Assembly (NCBI GenBank): GCA_021442155.1
Contig: CM038215.1
Span: 3,620,976 to 3,684,975, forward strand
DNA from: Cymbidium sinense
Lineage: Eukaryota; Streptophyta; Magnoliopsida; Asparagales; Orchidaceae
Direction of reading: 5' to 3'
Length of the DNA stretch: 64,000 nt
In this document: piece after piece, positions 1 through 11,640 of the stretch
Layout: every line of letters begins with the position of its first letter
Numbering within the stretch: the stretch's first letter is position 1
Program-made: the position numbers and the translations under genes
The notes under the pieces: generated by a model
Told to the model about the DNA's origin: nothing
What the model saw: only the letters and a program-made list of their open reading frames with translations
The model's database searches: none

Positions 1-480
1 AATAACAACAAGTAAGGCTATGTTATGAATATGGCAGAGACTTCTAATATGGTTGCGGACATGAGAGTCCCAATACCTCGAACATTCCAAATTAGTTAGT
101 AGATCATAATAAAATAAGAAAGGAAAATAAAAGAGATAACTAAAGATATAATAAAGCAAGAAGAAAAGGGAAATAAAAACATTTATTTATGGGAAGTTAG
201 GGAAGATCTAGTTGTTCTAGTGGAGCTATTAGTGAACATTCTTGCTTAAAGGATTCTTTTTAAAAACAATTTGAAAAGGTCTATCTTTGTCCAAAGAATC
301 ACCATCTGAGAGAGATTGATTTGTGATATTCAGAATAGGATATGTATCAGTCAAAGCATTTCTAATGGTAATTTCCCCTTCCTCAATGTCAGAATTAAGC
401 AGAGAGAGTGGGTTAGCATCGTATCACTCTCAAGAGTAGGAGAAGGAAAGGTTGTGAAGCCATTAATAGGACAGATTTTT
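1..480. other. unplaced AT-rich flank
   Basis: Apart from the short minus-strand frame described separately, this stretch has no recognisable gene, repeat or RNA. It precedes the inverted copy of element B and may belong to that or to another retroelement. I found no second copy of it in the window. Confidence 0.4.
229..423 (-). pseudogene. short acidic open frame, possible retroelement remnant
   Basis: Read on the minus strand, about 64 codons are open between two stops and there is no clear start codon. The peptide begins YDANPLSLLNSDIEEGE and later contains SLSDGDSLDKDRPFQIVF, ending with NPLSKNVH before a TAA. It is rich in Ser, Asp and Asn, resembling in composition the low-complexity spacer seen in element A near 45,357-45,677. 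I do not recognise the family. It lies just outside the inverted B copy, so a retroelement origin is the simplest guess. A chance open frame of this length in such sequence is also possible. Confidence 0.25.
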
Positions 481-540
481 GGATCAATCAATCAAATTTG
501 GTCAAACCAAGTCAAACCTAAAGGTTGACTAAGACAACAC

Positions 541-1260
541 TCAACCTAAAATGACACCTAACATAGGTAAATTCCACCATAGGCCAAATTGATTAAAACT
601 ATTGATCTAAGTTCACTCATGAATTATGTTTGAACCTGGCCAAGCCAACATTTGAGCCTAACCTGGCCCAATTTGCCACTTGACCCATTTTGACCTAAGG
701 GGTCAAAATGTGTCAAAACTTGATCTAAGCCAAATTGATTGAAACCAATGGGTCAAGTCCATTACAAATCACTTGTGGAACTTGACCAAAGCCTCAATTG
801 GCCAACTAGACCTAACTTGCCCAATTGACCTTAGACCCAACATGACTAAAGGGGTCATGTTGAGCCAAATTTATAACCAAAATTGATTGGAAATAAAGAT
901 ACCAATCCACTCCATATGACTAACCTAAACCTACCCTTGACCTACCTCAAATAGGTCAAATGGGTCAAATAGGTCAACTTGACCCATTTGACCTAAATGA
1001 AGTAATATGAGCCAAATTCAAAACTATACCAAATTGAACCAAAAAAAAAGCCACCAAAATATTTCAAATGGTCTTATGAACTTGACCCAACCCTTAGTTT
1101 GACCCAATTTGACCTATTGGTCAACTTGACCCAAGTTGACCCATTTTGATGTAAATGGGTCAACATGAGCCAAACCCTATCAAATGAATTCCAAATCACA
1201 TGAAACTTGGCCAAACCTAGTTTCTCCACATACCCAACATATCCAAAGTGGAAAAATAGT
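541..1260. repeat. dense TTGACC/GGTCAA region
   Basis: The hexamer TTGACC and its complement GGTCAA recur every few tens of bases, often as TTGACCCAATTTGACC-like doublets and sometimes facing each other as inverted pairs (for example around 960-985 and 1,105-1,140). The same composition on the opposite strand is seen at 7,740-8,420 and 50,820-51,620, in the other two B copies. It therefore belongs to element B rather than to this locus. Confidence 0.65.
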
Positions 1261-4200
1261 AAAATGACCATCTTACCCCGAGGCCAAAGAACAAATTTTG
1301 TCTTAACCCATGGGTAATTTGGTCATACCCTCTTCACAATCACTTGAGGCTATCCTGAAAGCTCAAGGGGACCTAGGGGAGAGTGGTGCACCTAACCCAA
1401 TGGGTTTGGGAGACCCCATTTGGTCCCTAGACCAAACCCATCACTATGGGTCAAAATTGAAAATTCAAACTCCCTCTCAAACTCAAATTAAGGCACATGG
1501 GAGGTTGGCAATCCACTCCTTGGCTCAAACTAACCATGTGCACACTCCTAAATGATCAAACAACCCATAGCCTAAGCTCAATTGGATCAAAATGGCAACT
1601 GCATTACCGACCATCCAATCCTTCAAGCGGGAGATATACTCCCCCTAAAAAAACTTGAATTGATCATTCCTAAATTCGATTGAGTACTAGTGAGACTTAG
1701 GAGCCATCAGAGAGTGATAGTAAGCATCCTAGAGCTCTTAGCATTTCCCCATTTCTCAGTTTTCAAACTGTGAAAATAAGGGAGCTCAATCCATTTTCCA
1801 ACTTCTTCACACTACAATCCATTGCAATTCCTTTTGCAAGCACACTTAGTTCTCCAAGTTGAGCTCACCTAAGTTCTTTGCTAAGTTCTAAAGGCAAGGG
1901 GTGGGGGGGACCTAATTGGATCAAAGCCAAGCTCAAGCTAAGGAGGAGGTGACCCATAGGAAGATCCACTCAACCTCAAGTGCTCAAAACTTCAACAAGG
2001 CTTTCTCTCAACCAGATGAAGCTTCTCCAAGGGAATCGAGCACCGGTGATCACCTCCAACGAGGTATGGGATTTTTTGACCATTAAACTCAATGTGGTGT
2101 AGAGCTTTGTGAAAGAAATTTTCACCCCATCAATTTTTGGCCGTTGGATTGGCCACTCTCTTGCTTTAGATGGTGAGGGTTGAGTTTGGTTTGAATCCAT
2201 TCTAGATTGAGCTTGGATCTTCCCCTTGATCATGGGCAGTCTCTATTGATCAAGGGGAAGAACTTGAGAGATATTAGCCATCCATCCAAGAATTTTAGAT
2301 GGATGGTTGAGATAATTCCCCACATTTAGATTTCCTTTAATCCATTTTAAAATGCGAGGATATCCCTAGTCGTCCGATCAAAAAGGTTCAAACCGTGTGC
2401 CCCGCCAGCCGCCATTTGGAATGTGATGTTTAAGTAATCCCTCATGATGTGACATGTGTAAAGCGCGTTGACTACCATCACGACGCATCATGCCGTGAGC
2501 TAGGGATTAGTTAGGATTAGTTAAAATGCTTAAATAATTTCTAATTAATTCAAGGATCTTCTAAAATTCATAACTCTTTCTAGAAAATTCAGAAAAATGT
2601 GAAATAAATTTTTATGGAAAGATAATTAAACCTAAAACATTTTAATATTAATTTTGATGAGTTTTGAATATGCTTTTCTATGAATTTGGGTTTTATTGGA
2701 AAGTTTATTTTGCTAATTATTTTTTAATAAAGCCTTTGATTAATCCCAATTTTATTGGGTATGGTTTAGGGGATGACTTCTGCCTCCCCTAATTTTCTGG
2801 GGATTTATTGAAGGCCTGATTAGATTAATTGCATATGGTTTCCTTAATTACCCTCCTTATGTAATTAAGCATAATTAGGGTATGATTAGTGATTTTAACC
2901 TATGATTAGGGTTGATTAAGGTCAGATCCAATAAGTAGGAGGTTTATGAAACAATTTTAGGGCATTTCCCTAAGCTATTCCCTGAACCCATCTTTTCTCC
3001 TTAATCTCCTCTTAATTAAAGATTAATTTATAAATTATACCCTTAATCAATTTCTAAACATTCTAAAAAGTTCCAGAACTTAATTAATCTACCTTGGGTA
3101 GATGCTTTGGTGTTTAATAGCCTAAGTTAAATTAAGGAAATCAAAATCCCATTCATAAGTATGAAAGGGTGTTTTGAAATTACTTAAGCTAAACCCCTTA
3201 GCTTAATTAACTTTTAATTATAAGCCAACTTGCATTAGGCCTTTTCCTTATTAGGTGCATTGCAAATCTAAATTCCTTGTGGGTTTTATGTCAACTCATT
3301 GGCTCATAATTATTTGGTTAATTATTCTATGGTGGTGTAGGTAATTATTAATTAAGTTACTTAATTCATACCTTAATCTAATCAAAGCATAAAAATGGAT
3401 TTAATTATCTAAAAATTAAACAAAAATATCAAACACATGTGGGAATGGGTTAAGAACAATAAACTCATCTCACCATTTCAAAATTAAATCAAACTCTAAA
3501 CAAAACAAAAATCACATTGAATTCACTTTGATTTATTTTAAACTTTCTTATTCCATAAGAATGTCTTTAGGATTTAAGTGAAGTGAGTTTGTTTACATGA
3601 TTTCATTACTTTGAACCTTTCCCCAACATGTTAGATTTGAATGTCATGTGATTCCATGCATTCATAATGTTAAAATTCAAATTTTAAAATGAAATTGTTT
3701 ACTTTATGTCAAATTTACATGTTTTGGCTAAAGTAGAAATATGAATAGCTATTATCACTACTAAATCCAAATTATTTTCAAAACATATAAATCAAATACC
3801 AAATCTGAAAGTATGATATTTATATTTTAATTATGAGTTTACATGTGATAGATTACGAAAGCATGCTTAGCATAGGTTTCCTTTCTCTTTTATGTTAGTA
3901 TAGTTTTGAATAGGAATTAGTAAGATGTAGGGTTCATTTGTAAAGAACCTAACACTTACTTAATTCCACATCCTATTCATCTCTATGCTACTCTTAAGAA
4001 GGGTTACTTATATTTGCATGTGTAAATTGCATAAAATAAAAATGAATCCATCAAACAACTTTTGCATTCTCCTTTTCTATTTCATTTGTTTTATACATAT
4101 GTTAGTATTTAAGGAAAGTGGTATATTAGTCTGGAAAATCCCAAGGTTGTGAGGCTTCAAGTAGCCCTAAGTAGGTCTTGTACCTTACACCTCTGGTTAA

Positions 4201-5309
4201 CAATGGCGTTGTACTCACTTATGCCTTTCTTACTTTCATGTGTGTATGTGAAAATTTAGATAAGGAAAACCCTTTCTACTCAAGAAAATTTATGCATATT
4301 CAACTTCTAAATTTCCTTAAATGGTTTACTTAGCATGCATCATAAAGTATGTTAAATAATCGAATTTGCATGTATAGATATTCTTAGGGTCCATCCATAT
4401 GCATGTTACATATGTTGGAAAAGAAATGAAGTAATGTGTGTTATGTAAATTTTGATTCATTTTATTTAATCTTAAAATGCCTTTCTTTTTGAATAGGTTT
4501 GTTTAGAGTTTATATAAACTTAGGATTGATTAAAAGATTAATCAATACATTCACCTAAATGAAACTAAAATGTGAATCTACTTTAGAAATTACTTAGGTC
4601 AGGGAAGGAAAGAAAAGTTCTCTTCTCTTTCCCTCTCTTCATAACTTAGTAATTAATTGTAGGATCCAGTTAAACTAAATCAAAACATGAAATAAAATCA
4701 ACCCAAAATAATTAAACAACTTAAATGAAACCTTCCTCTATGTTGAACCTGTTCTTCACACTTATAAATTTTAAACATAAAGCCATAGCTAAGCATACCA
4801 CATAAGCCTTCAAAGCACACACATTAGCCTAAGTCACCACTTCTAGACATAGGTTAGGTCGGTGCATGGTTTGATGTTTGTTTTATTTTATGATATATGA
4901 TTTAGACTAGATGTTAGGGTGTATGCTCCTAGAATGAATGGTAGGACATTCTTAGTCTAACTATTCTTTTCTTCAAGAGATTGTGCTTAAGGGGCGCTAT
5001 TATAAATAAAAATATAAATGCTTTTGCTTGTAGGTGATTTATACCCCTAAGATAAATCCATAGGCCAGGTGGACTTAGTCACCCATATGTGGGGTGATAA
5101 GTCCAATATACATGCTTGGGATTTGTGTTGTTTGTTTTAAGTAACCTTTGTTTTGCAGGTGTTAGTTTGATTTCCATTCCTTTTCCTTTTCATATAAATT
5201 TGTACAATTAGGATTTTGGAATGATTGTTATGGGGATTAGGATAAGCATTGATCATAAGATTCTATCTTATGTATCATATGAAGCCTTGGAGCATCTACC
5301 ATCCAACCA

Positions 5310-5376
5310 TCCAAAATAAAGAATGAAATAAGAAAGAAGAAAAGAAGAAGAAGGAAGAAAAGAAGAAAGAAAATGA
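5310..5376. repeat. purine-rich GAA/AAG tract
   Basis: An imperfect GAAGAAA-type purine run on the + strand inside the inverted B copy. Its counterpart in the B copy near 46,530 is a pyrimidine-rich stretch. It might be a relic of a polypurine tract, but its position relative to any LTR is unknown. Confidence 0.4.
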
Positions 5377-5959
5377 TGCTTGAAGACCCCCATAACAATG
5401 AATTCCTTGCTTCATTATAATTTAATTCATTTATAATTCAGGTTGTATAAGGATAGAGCTCGGCTACCCATATTTGATATTTTTGGGTTTGTACGGTGAT
5501 GCCCGACCATAACGCCCTTTTATTCTTTTACAATTAGCTTTATAAATTGGTTAATGATTTGTTTAGCTTTTGCATTAAGTGGCATGCTTTTCCTAGTTTC
5601 TTCCTTTCTTTATGTATGGCTTAGATGTGGATTAGGCTCTTTAAGGAAAAATAAATCTTTTACCCAACTTAAGAACTCAAATTATTAAATAACTCAAAAC
5701 CTCACCTGAAGCTTTGGTTTAAAAATAAGATAAAAGAATTAGCAACCCCTTAGTTGGATGAGCATTTCACTTATAATATCATGCACAAATGCATCTTATT
5801 TCACCCTTGATTGGAGGGCTTCTATCTTTGCTAGAGAACTTGGCTTGACCTTTGAGAGCCATGGTGGAAACACCTCCTCCCTTCTCACTGATTTTGACCA
5901 ACAACCTTCATTCTCATGCATCAGTCATATGAATCCTATTAGCCCGAGTCAAAATATTT

Positions 5960-7025
5960 GCCCAAAATGAAAATAAAATGAAATTTGAATTGCATTAGAT
6001 TTAGGTCATTTAAAGCATGTCCCTTTAGCTGATGTAGTCTCTTTAGGGAGTGAGTTTATAGACTTAGTCTCTTCTAAATAAATAATGGCCTAGCTATCTT
6101 GCATAAGCATAAAGACTTGCCTACATGTATTTAAAATTGTAGGAGGAGATAGTTGGTGGCCACCCCTAGGCGATTATAAGTCCAAGCTATAGGTAGGTTT
6201 GTCCTCTCTTGTGGAGGCAAACTAATTACCCATTTTTGCCTTAAATTTAGGTTATGTTTCTGACCATCACCGAAGCTCCCTAGATTTAGGTTCTGAGGTT
6301 GCTTCTCCCCTTTGTGGGCCATAAGTATAATTCTTCACCTCTTAGGCATTTCCTAAATCTACTGTTAAGGAATCTTAAGTCATAAATTTCTAATGAAAAA
6401 TGCAACTCAAACAAACTAAATCAATTTCTATAATGTAAAGCCTAACTATAGGATAGTTTGAGATGCTCGCTAGGTTTCCTAGCATTGTGGGCATCTCCTA
6501 CTCATCTTCCATTTTGGCTTCAATAATAACTCCCTCTTTTGATCAATCCCATTTGATTTTCAAACATAAACCAATCGTTTGATTGCCCTTTTTTATTGAA
6601 ATCTTCAAAGCCAAGGATCATTTACCTTAATCAAGAGTTTTCCTAAGAGATCCCATCCCTTAGGATATAATTAACTATGGGGGCTTTCCCCTGTAGGGAA
6701 CTTAACAAACCTGGTTTAAAATAAACCCTACTTTACTTTTCCATGTAAAGTAGAGGACAAATCTCTGGCACATATGCAGAGCCAAAGTCCTTAGGAGTCC
6801 TTATTACGGTGATTTGGACCATTAAAGGATAGTGACTTCTATCTTTCAAGATAGTACACTATTTTCTTGATGATGTACCCGATCACTTGAATAAGCACAT
6901 CTGTGGATCTGCGTGGCATCCTAAAAAGATGAATTTCTATAAAGGTCGTGTCCTCTTTCATTTCTCACCAACATATTTAAAAGGTGACTCTTGATACCCT
7001 TATTAGGAAATTTTCTCCACAATCA
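5960..7025. other. unplaced intergenic sequence between two B copies
   Basis: Sequence between the end of inverted B similarity (about 5,960) and the start of the direct B-tail copy (about 7,025, at GGAAGCATACCTCAC). I see no gene, no long open frame with family resemblance and no second copy in the window. It includes ordinary mixed-composition sequence around 6,500-7,000 unlike the flanking repeats, so it may be a third, unrecognised insertion or unique DNA. Confidence 0.4.
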
Positions 7026-9060
7026 ATTTTGGAAGCATACCTCACCGGCGCTCAAGTTCGGTGGCTCAAATGATTGAGGAAGCTTCATCTAGTGGAGATG
7101 AAGCTCTGTTAAGCAGTAATTGGATCAAAACTTCAACGTTCTCTTAGAAGGCCATGAACTGATTACTTTGAGCTCAACTTTGATCAAAGTCCCACCTTCG
7201 GTACTCAGGAAGCATGGGAGATGATTCGTTCTTGCTCAAGGAGGCATAAGGAAGGTGCTTGCAAAGTTAATTTGAGTTTGATGGAGAAATGGGTAAGTTA
7301 GGTCAGAAATGGGAGTGCCCTATTTTAAGACCAATGGGAATGGAATTTTTTGATCAAGGAATGATCTTGCTAGCTTAGGGAATGGCTCTACAGGCTCATC
7401 TAGGGTAGTTAGGGCTATAAAGAATGATTTTTGTGTGTGTTTGAGTGGAAACGAGGGGGTGTATACCCCCCTTCATCTTGATCGGGTGGTGGGATCCGGT
7501 TTGGCTTCTAGTGGCCATCCAACTATCTCAGGGAGTCTTGGGTGGTAGGGAGGAGGTGAGTTGGCTCGACTTGGTTGGTTGAAGGTGTGGAGGTGGCTGC
7601 CAAGGAGATGGGTATCTTATGGCTTTTAAATGCTCCAATTGGGAGGGTGAGGTGATTTCACCTCCAATGGGTAATTGGTTGAAGGTTTAGTTGACCAATT
7701 GAAGATGATTGTAAGCTTTGGTTTCAATTAATTTGGATATAGTTTTGATTATAACAACTTGAACCTTTAGCTCAGTTTGGGCTAAGTAGGTCAATGTGGT
7801 TCGATTGGGTCCAATAATGGCTTTAGTCAAGTTCTACAATCAATTTGGAATGAACTTGAGCTATTGGTTGCAATCAATTTGGTTTATATTTTGACTTGAC
7901 CCAATTTGGTCTTTTAGGTCAATTTGGGTCAACATGGGTCAAGAGGGACAATTGGGTTTGGTTTGACTCAATTGAAGGTCAAGTCATATTCAAATATTGA
8001 TTTTGATTTCATATGAATCATTGGTTTCAAGGGATTTGGCTTAGGTTGCAATTTGGCTAGTTTGGGTTCATATGGGTTAAGGGGTTGACTTGGTCAAATG
8101 ACCAAGTTGACTTGGCTTGACCCAATTTATGTTGATCAACCGAGGGTGATCAACAATCATGTTGGGAGGTTTTGATCGGCTTGGTTCAATCGAATTTATG
8201 TAGGATTAGAACTTGGCTTAAAAAGGTCAAATTGGCCACTTTGGGTCAAGTGGACCAATTGGGTTTAGTTGGCTTGATTTTTGGTTGAGTTTGATTTAGT
8301 TGAGTTTATATATGGATTTGGGATTGATATATAAATTCAATTATAATTAGCTTGGGTTCAAATGGGTTTTGGTTCATTTGAACATTTCAAGTCAAAAGGG
8401 TTAAGTTGGGTTTGACTCGGGTTGATTTTGTTTTGGCTTGATGATTGTAGATTTCATTTATATTTATGAATGTGATTGAAGGTATGATTGATTCATCAGA
8501 AAATCAATTGAATTTGGGTTTTGGATTGAAAGAATTTGGCTAAGTCCATGGAGTTGGGTCATGTGCTTAGGTTTGGATTTTGATTTGGTTTGATTTAGTT
8601 CTGATGATTTAAATGTATATTTCATTTAAATTTGTGAAGATGATTGAAAATATGATTGATTTGTAAGAAAATCAATTGAGTTTGACTTGATTTGGATTAA
8701 GAGTTGGCTAAGTTCGTGGGATAGGTCATATGGCTTAAAAAGAGTTTTGATTTAATTTGATTTAGTTTTATTTAGTTTTGATCATTCGAATATTGATTTT
8801 ATTTACATTTAGGAAGATTGAAGAGATAAATTGATTATGAGAAAATTAATTGATTTTGGATTGATTTGGATTAAGATTTGGCTAAGTCCATGGGATAGGT
8901 TATATAGCTTAGGAAGGGTTTCAAGTTTGGATTTGATCATGGGCTTCAATCATTTGGTTTTGGAATTTGGGTTTGGATTTGGATTTGAATTTGATGTTTG
9001 AATTGAACTTAAGGTTTGGTTTGAGAAGGTGAACATGGATAGGATTTGGATTGTAGGGTA
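7025..9060 (+). mobile_element. element B, right-hand part (copy 1)
   Basis: Colinear with 50,010 to about 52,430. Shared landmarks include the block GGTGGCTCAAATGATTTAGG-like at 7,060, GGGGGTGTATACCCCCCTTC at 7,455 (GGGGGTGTATAGCCCCCTTC at 50,398), and a long GT-rich stretch with repeated GATTTGGTTTGATTTAGTT phrases at 8,280-9,000. No coding potential is visible. It runs directly into decayed protease sequence of element A, as in the second copy, so the A/B composite existed before the 43-kb duplication. The left edge at about 7,025 is abrupt: sequence further left does not match the area before 50,010. Confidence 0.75.
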
Positions 9061-9069
9061 GGTCGATTA

Positions 9070-9460
9070 TCCTAATCCCTGAGGCATAACTTAATCCAAT
9101 GGTTAACCCTTCTAAGTCTTTAGGCTTAGGTTAAGTGCTTACCTAATTGTTAGAAGTGCCTTATGACTAGGAAAGTCTTATTATCCAGAAGACACCTAAG
9201 TCTAAGATGGAAAGATTTAATCCACATTCCAAAAGTGAGGTCAACAGGCCTTAGGCACCATAGTGTTGCCCTTGGAGATAAATGATTGGAGATACATCTT
9301 TTAATGCTTTATAGGGAGACCATGGATACGTGAGAACAACATAGTTCCATCCTCTCTACATTAGTGTATGTAGTTTGTGAGAGGTGGGATCATCTACTGT
9401 GTCCAAGGAGATCTCAAGCCATTTAGAATTCATGAGGTTGACATGTATGAGGATGCAGCT
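9070..9460 (+). pseudogene. element A copy 1: retroviral-type aspartic protease remnant
   Basis: Decayed C-terminal half of the pepsin-like protease of a Ty3/gypsy polyprotein. The family hallmark LLGRPWIH, readable in copy 2 near 52,710-52,740, is here frameshifted: GACCATGGATACGTGAGAAC near 9,318 gives the RPWIREN stretch, but LLG is damaged. It is followed by a recognisable IVPSSLH region and the phrase GDLKPF. The D-S/T-G active site is not recognisable, being at or before the B insertion point. Frame is lost several times. No function is expected. Confidence 0.65.
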
Positions 9461-9499
9461 TAACCTCTCTGAAAATCAACAAGTCTATTCTCGCAAACT

Positions 9500-9600
9500 T
9501 GGTTAAAGTTTAAAAATAAAAGAAAAAGAAAAACAAAAAGAAAGATAAAAAGAAAAAGAAAAGAAAAGAGAAAATGAATAAGAAAATAAAAGGGAGCATA
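9500..9600 (+). repeat. A-rich, lysine-coding linker tract (copy 1)
   Basis: An imperfect AAAAAGAAAAAG run that follows the protease remnant of element A and encodes Lys/Glu/Asn-rich residues in the pol frame. The same tract occurs at the same place in copy 2 (about 52,915-53,010). It is part of the element and not an independent microsatellite. Confidence 0.7.
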
Positions 9601-10098
9601 AATAAACATAGAGGAGAAAGTGGAGCCTGACATTAAATTACACCTACAGTTCATTACTCCAATCAAACATATGGGTAGGATGACCTGACCTCCACCAGGC
9701 AGAGGAAGAGGCCAGTTCAGAGGCAGTCCCAGGGGTGGAAAACCTCCTTATTTGCCCCTCAATGGAAGATATGTCCCAGCTACCAGGAGTACACCTACTA
9801 TCCATATAGACCTAGAATCTAGTTCATAGGTTGAGTAATATATGGCTAGAACACCAGCTAGCTCTCTCAACAGTAGATTCTCTTCGAGGTGACACTTGAG
9901 CTAGATAGTGATAAAGATCGGGCTCCAAAGCAAAGCATAAGTGTATCCAAGTCTATATCTGAAATAATTTATCATCAGTTAGGAACCTTAGCTTTAACCC
10001 AACTTTTCTCTCAAAAAGATGAGGGTTTGGTAGTTAAGGAAGCTCCTAAGTCATCTACAGATGTGAAGACTAAGAGGTTCTTTATGGGAGCATCATCC
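9600..10098 (+). pseudogene. element A copy 1: protease-RT spacer remnant
   Basis: Corresponds to 53,010-53,440 in copy 2. Both contain the phrase ISVSKSIS (or its frame-shifted equivalent) and a Gly-Ala-Ser-Ser motif at GGGAGCATCATCCTC. The frame 9,889-10,146 is open but crosses the deletion breakpoint at about 10,100 and joins spacer to reverse transcriptase codons (GATYQRAMT), so its continuity is an artefact of the deletion. Confidence 0.55.
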
Positions 10099-10560
10099 TC
10101 AAGACAATTTAAAGATGGTGCTACATACCAACGGGCTATGACTTGAATCTTCAATGAACTCATTCATCATCCTGTCGAGTGTTATGTCGATATTCTCGTG
10201 GTCAAAAGTAGAGAAAAGGAAGACCATCTGTTTGACTTGAGAGTAGTTTTTGAACAGTTAAGACAATTTAACTTCAAATGAACCCCCTGAAGTGTGCATT
10301 TAGAGTAGATTCATGGAAATTCCTTGGGTTTGTTGTCCGACACCAGGGAATTAAAATCAACCCAGAGAAGATCATGGTGATATTAAAAATGCCACCCCTA
10401 AAAGTTTAGCTCAACTCAGATCATTCCAAGGGCGGTTGGCATATCTAAGATGATATATATCCAACTTACCAGGAAGATGTCGACCATTCTCATCTCTTAT
10501 CAAAAAGGATTCCAAGTTCAAGTGGGATGATAAGTGTGAGCATCCCTTCAAGGACATCAA
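10099..10560 (+). pseudogene. element A copy 1: reverse transcriptase, internally deleted
   Basis: Only the C-terminal part of the Ty3/gypsy reverse transcriptase remains. It starts at GATYQRAM, and a stop follows directly. The catalytic box reads YVDI at 10,183-10,194 instead of YVDD, so the second aspartate is lost. It continues with LVVKSREKEDHLFDLR and, after a frameshift, the thumb motif GIKINPEKIMVIL near 10,345-10,385. Compared with copy 2, about 990 bp, including the palm domain with the first catalytic Asp position, are missing at about 10,100-10,120. It cannot encode an active enzyme. Confidence 0.8.
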
Positions 10561-11640
10561 GCATCACCTGATGAAGCTGTTGGTTCTAGCAGCCCCTATC
10601 TCGGGCAAGCTGCTCATACTTTACACTATTGAGTTATATGACTCCCTTGGTGCTTTATTGGCAAAGCCAATGACGAAGGGAAGGAAAATACCCTCTACTA
10701 CCTCAGTCATTATCTAAGCCCTGCTGAGGCTAATTATCCACCAATTGAGAAGCATTACCTACGTTTAATCTTTGCATCCCTAAAGCTACAGCACTACATG
10801 CTTCCTCATAAGGTGAACTTAATCTCTAGGATCATTCCACTATAGTATCTCATGACACAGCCAACACTATCCAAATGATTAGCATGACAGTCCATGATCC
10901 TCTCACAATTTGACATTACCTTCATACCCCTCCGTGCGGTGAAAGGATAAGCACTAGCAAATTTCTTAGCAGCACACCTACTTCCTACTGACTCTCCACT
11001 TAGTGATGATCTCCCTGATGAACAAATCATTAACTTAGGGGATACTAGCATTCCATATTGGTAGATGTACTTTGATGGTGCAGCTTCCTCTCAAAGAAGA
11101 GAAGAACCATAATCTACTATTCCATGAAAAGCAGGGCTAGGAATAGTTATCTTAACTCTGGACTGTGATGTGATGAGATTCTCATATCATTTGTCCAATC
11201 CTTGCACCAACAATTAAGCTAAATATGAGGTTCTAATATCCAGTTTGAAGTTAGTCGTTACTTTAAGCATCCAGAACATCAACATCTTTAGGGTTTCTCA
11301 GGTTGTTATCCACCAAATCACTAGATCCTATAAGGTTATAAAGCCCAAGCTCCATCACTACCACAAATACACCATGGACTTGTTGGCCCAAATTTGAGAG
11401 GTTACCATTTATAAGATTCCTTGAGGAGAGAACACAATAGCATATGCTTTAGCCAAGCTTGCCAAAGAGTTAGCATGTTCAGAGGATGAGTCCATATCAA
11501 TAAAGGTCCAAAATAGACAAGTCTTATCTCTCATTGATATTGAACTCATAAAAAAGTACTCTCTTGAAGGAGAGGTTGCCATTGCCAACAAGGATGAGGA
11601 GTTAGATTGAATACAACCATTCATGGATTACCTAAATAAA
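10560..11640 (+). pseudogene. element A copy 1: RNase H domain and connection, decayed
   Basis: Fragments of the gypsy-type RNase H and its connection can be read with stops and frameshifts. They include LSPAEANYPPIEKHYLRLIF, ILSQFDITFIPLRAVKG then a stop (TAA 10,948-10,950) and ALANFLAAH, the first acidic motif YFDGAAS, LDCDVMRFSYHLSN, and AYALAKLAKELA. Of the catalytic acids, the first Asp (YFDG) is present. The Glu position reads AKYE after a stop, the FGDSQ-type Asp reads FRVSQ, and the last Asp (usually ADALAKLA) is Tyr (TAT 11,443-11,445). The stop and this Tyr are shared with copy 2. Confidence 0.8.

Larger units (their letters stand above)
480..5960 (-). mobile_element. inverted, divergent copy of non-coding element B
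   Basis: The reverse complement of 46,022 to about 51,500 matches this region in order, with many small gaps. Landmarks: GTACGGTGATGCCCGAC near 5,493 pairs with GTCGGGTATCACCGTAC near 46,476. A block near 4,900-4,930 (TTAGGGTGTATGCT) pairs with the block near 46,930. The block GATGACTTCTGCC near 2,770 pairs with 49,330. The GC-richer block 2,390-2,520 pairs with 49,600-49,780. The TTGACC-rich stretch 540-1,260 is the complement of the GGTCAA-rich stretch near 50,820-51,600. No coding domain is visible. It is probably part of an LTR-type or other non-autonomous element, but I could not define terminal repeats. Confidence 0.7.

Noticed and set aside
5758..5970. Plus-strand frame of 70 codons as a gene
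   Set aside because: It overlaps the inverted B/A junction similarity (complement of about 46,020-46,200) and has no family resemblance.
10806..11051. Minus-strand frames over decayed pol (also 11,409-11,624 and 12,076-12,372)
   Set aside because: Shadows of RNase H and integrase codons on the + strand.
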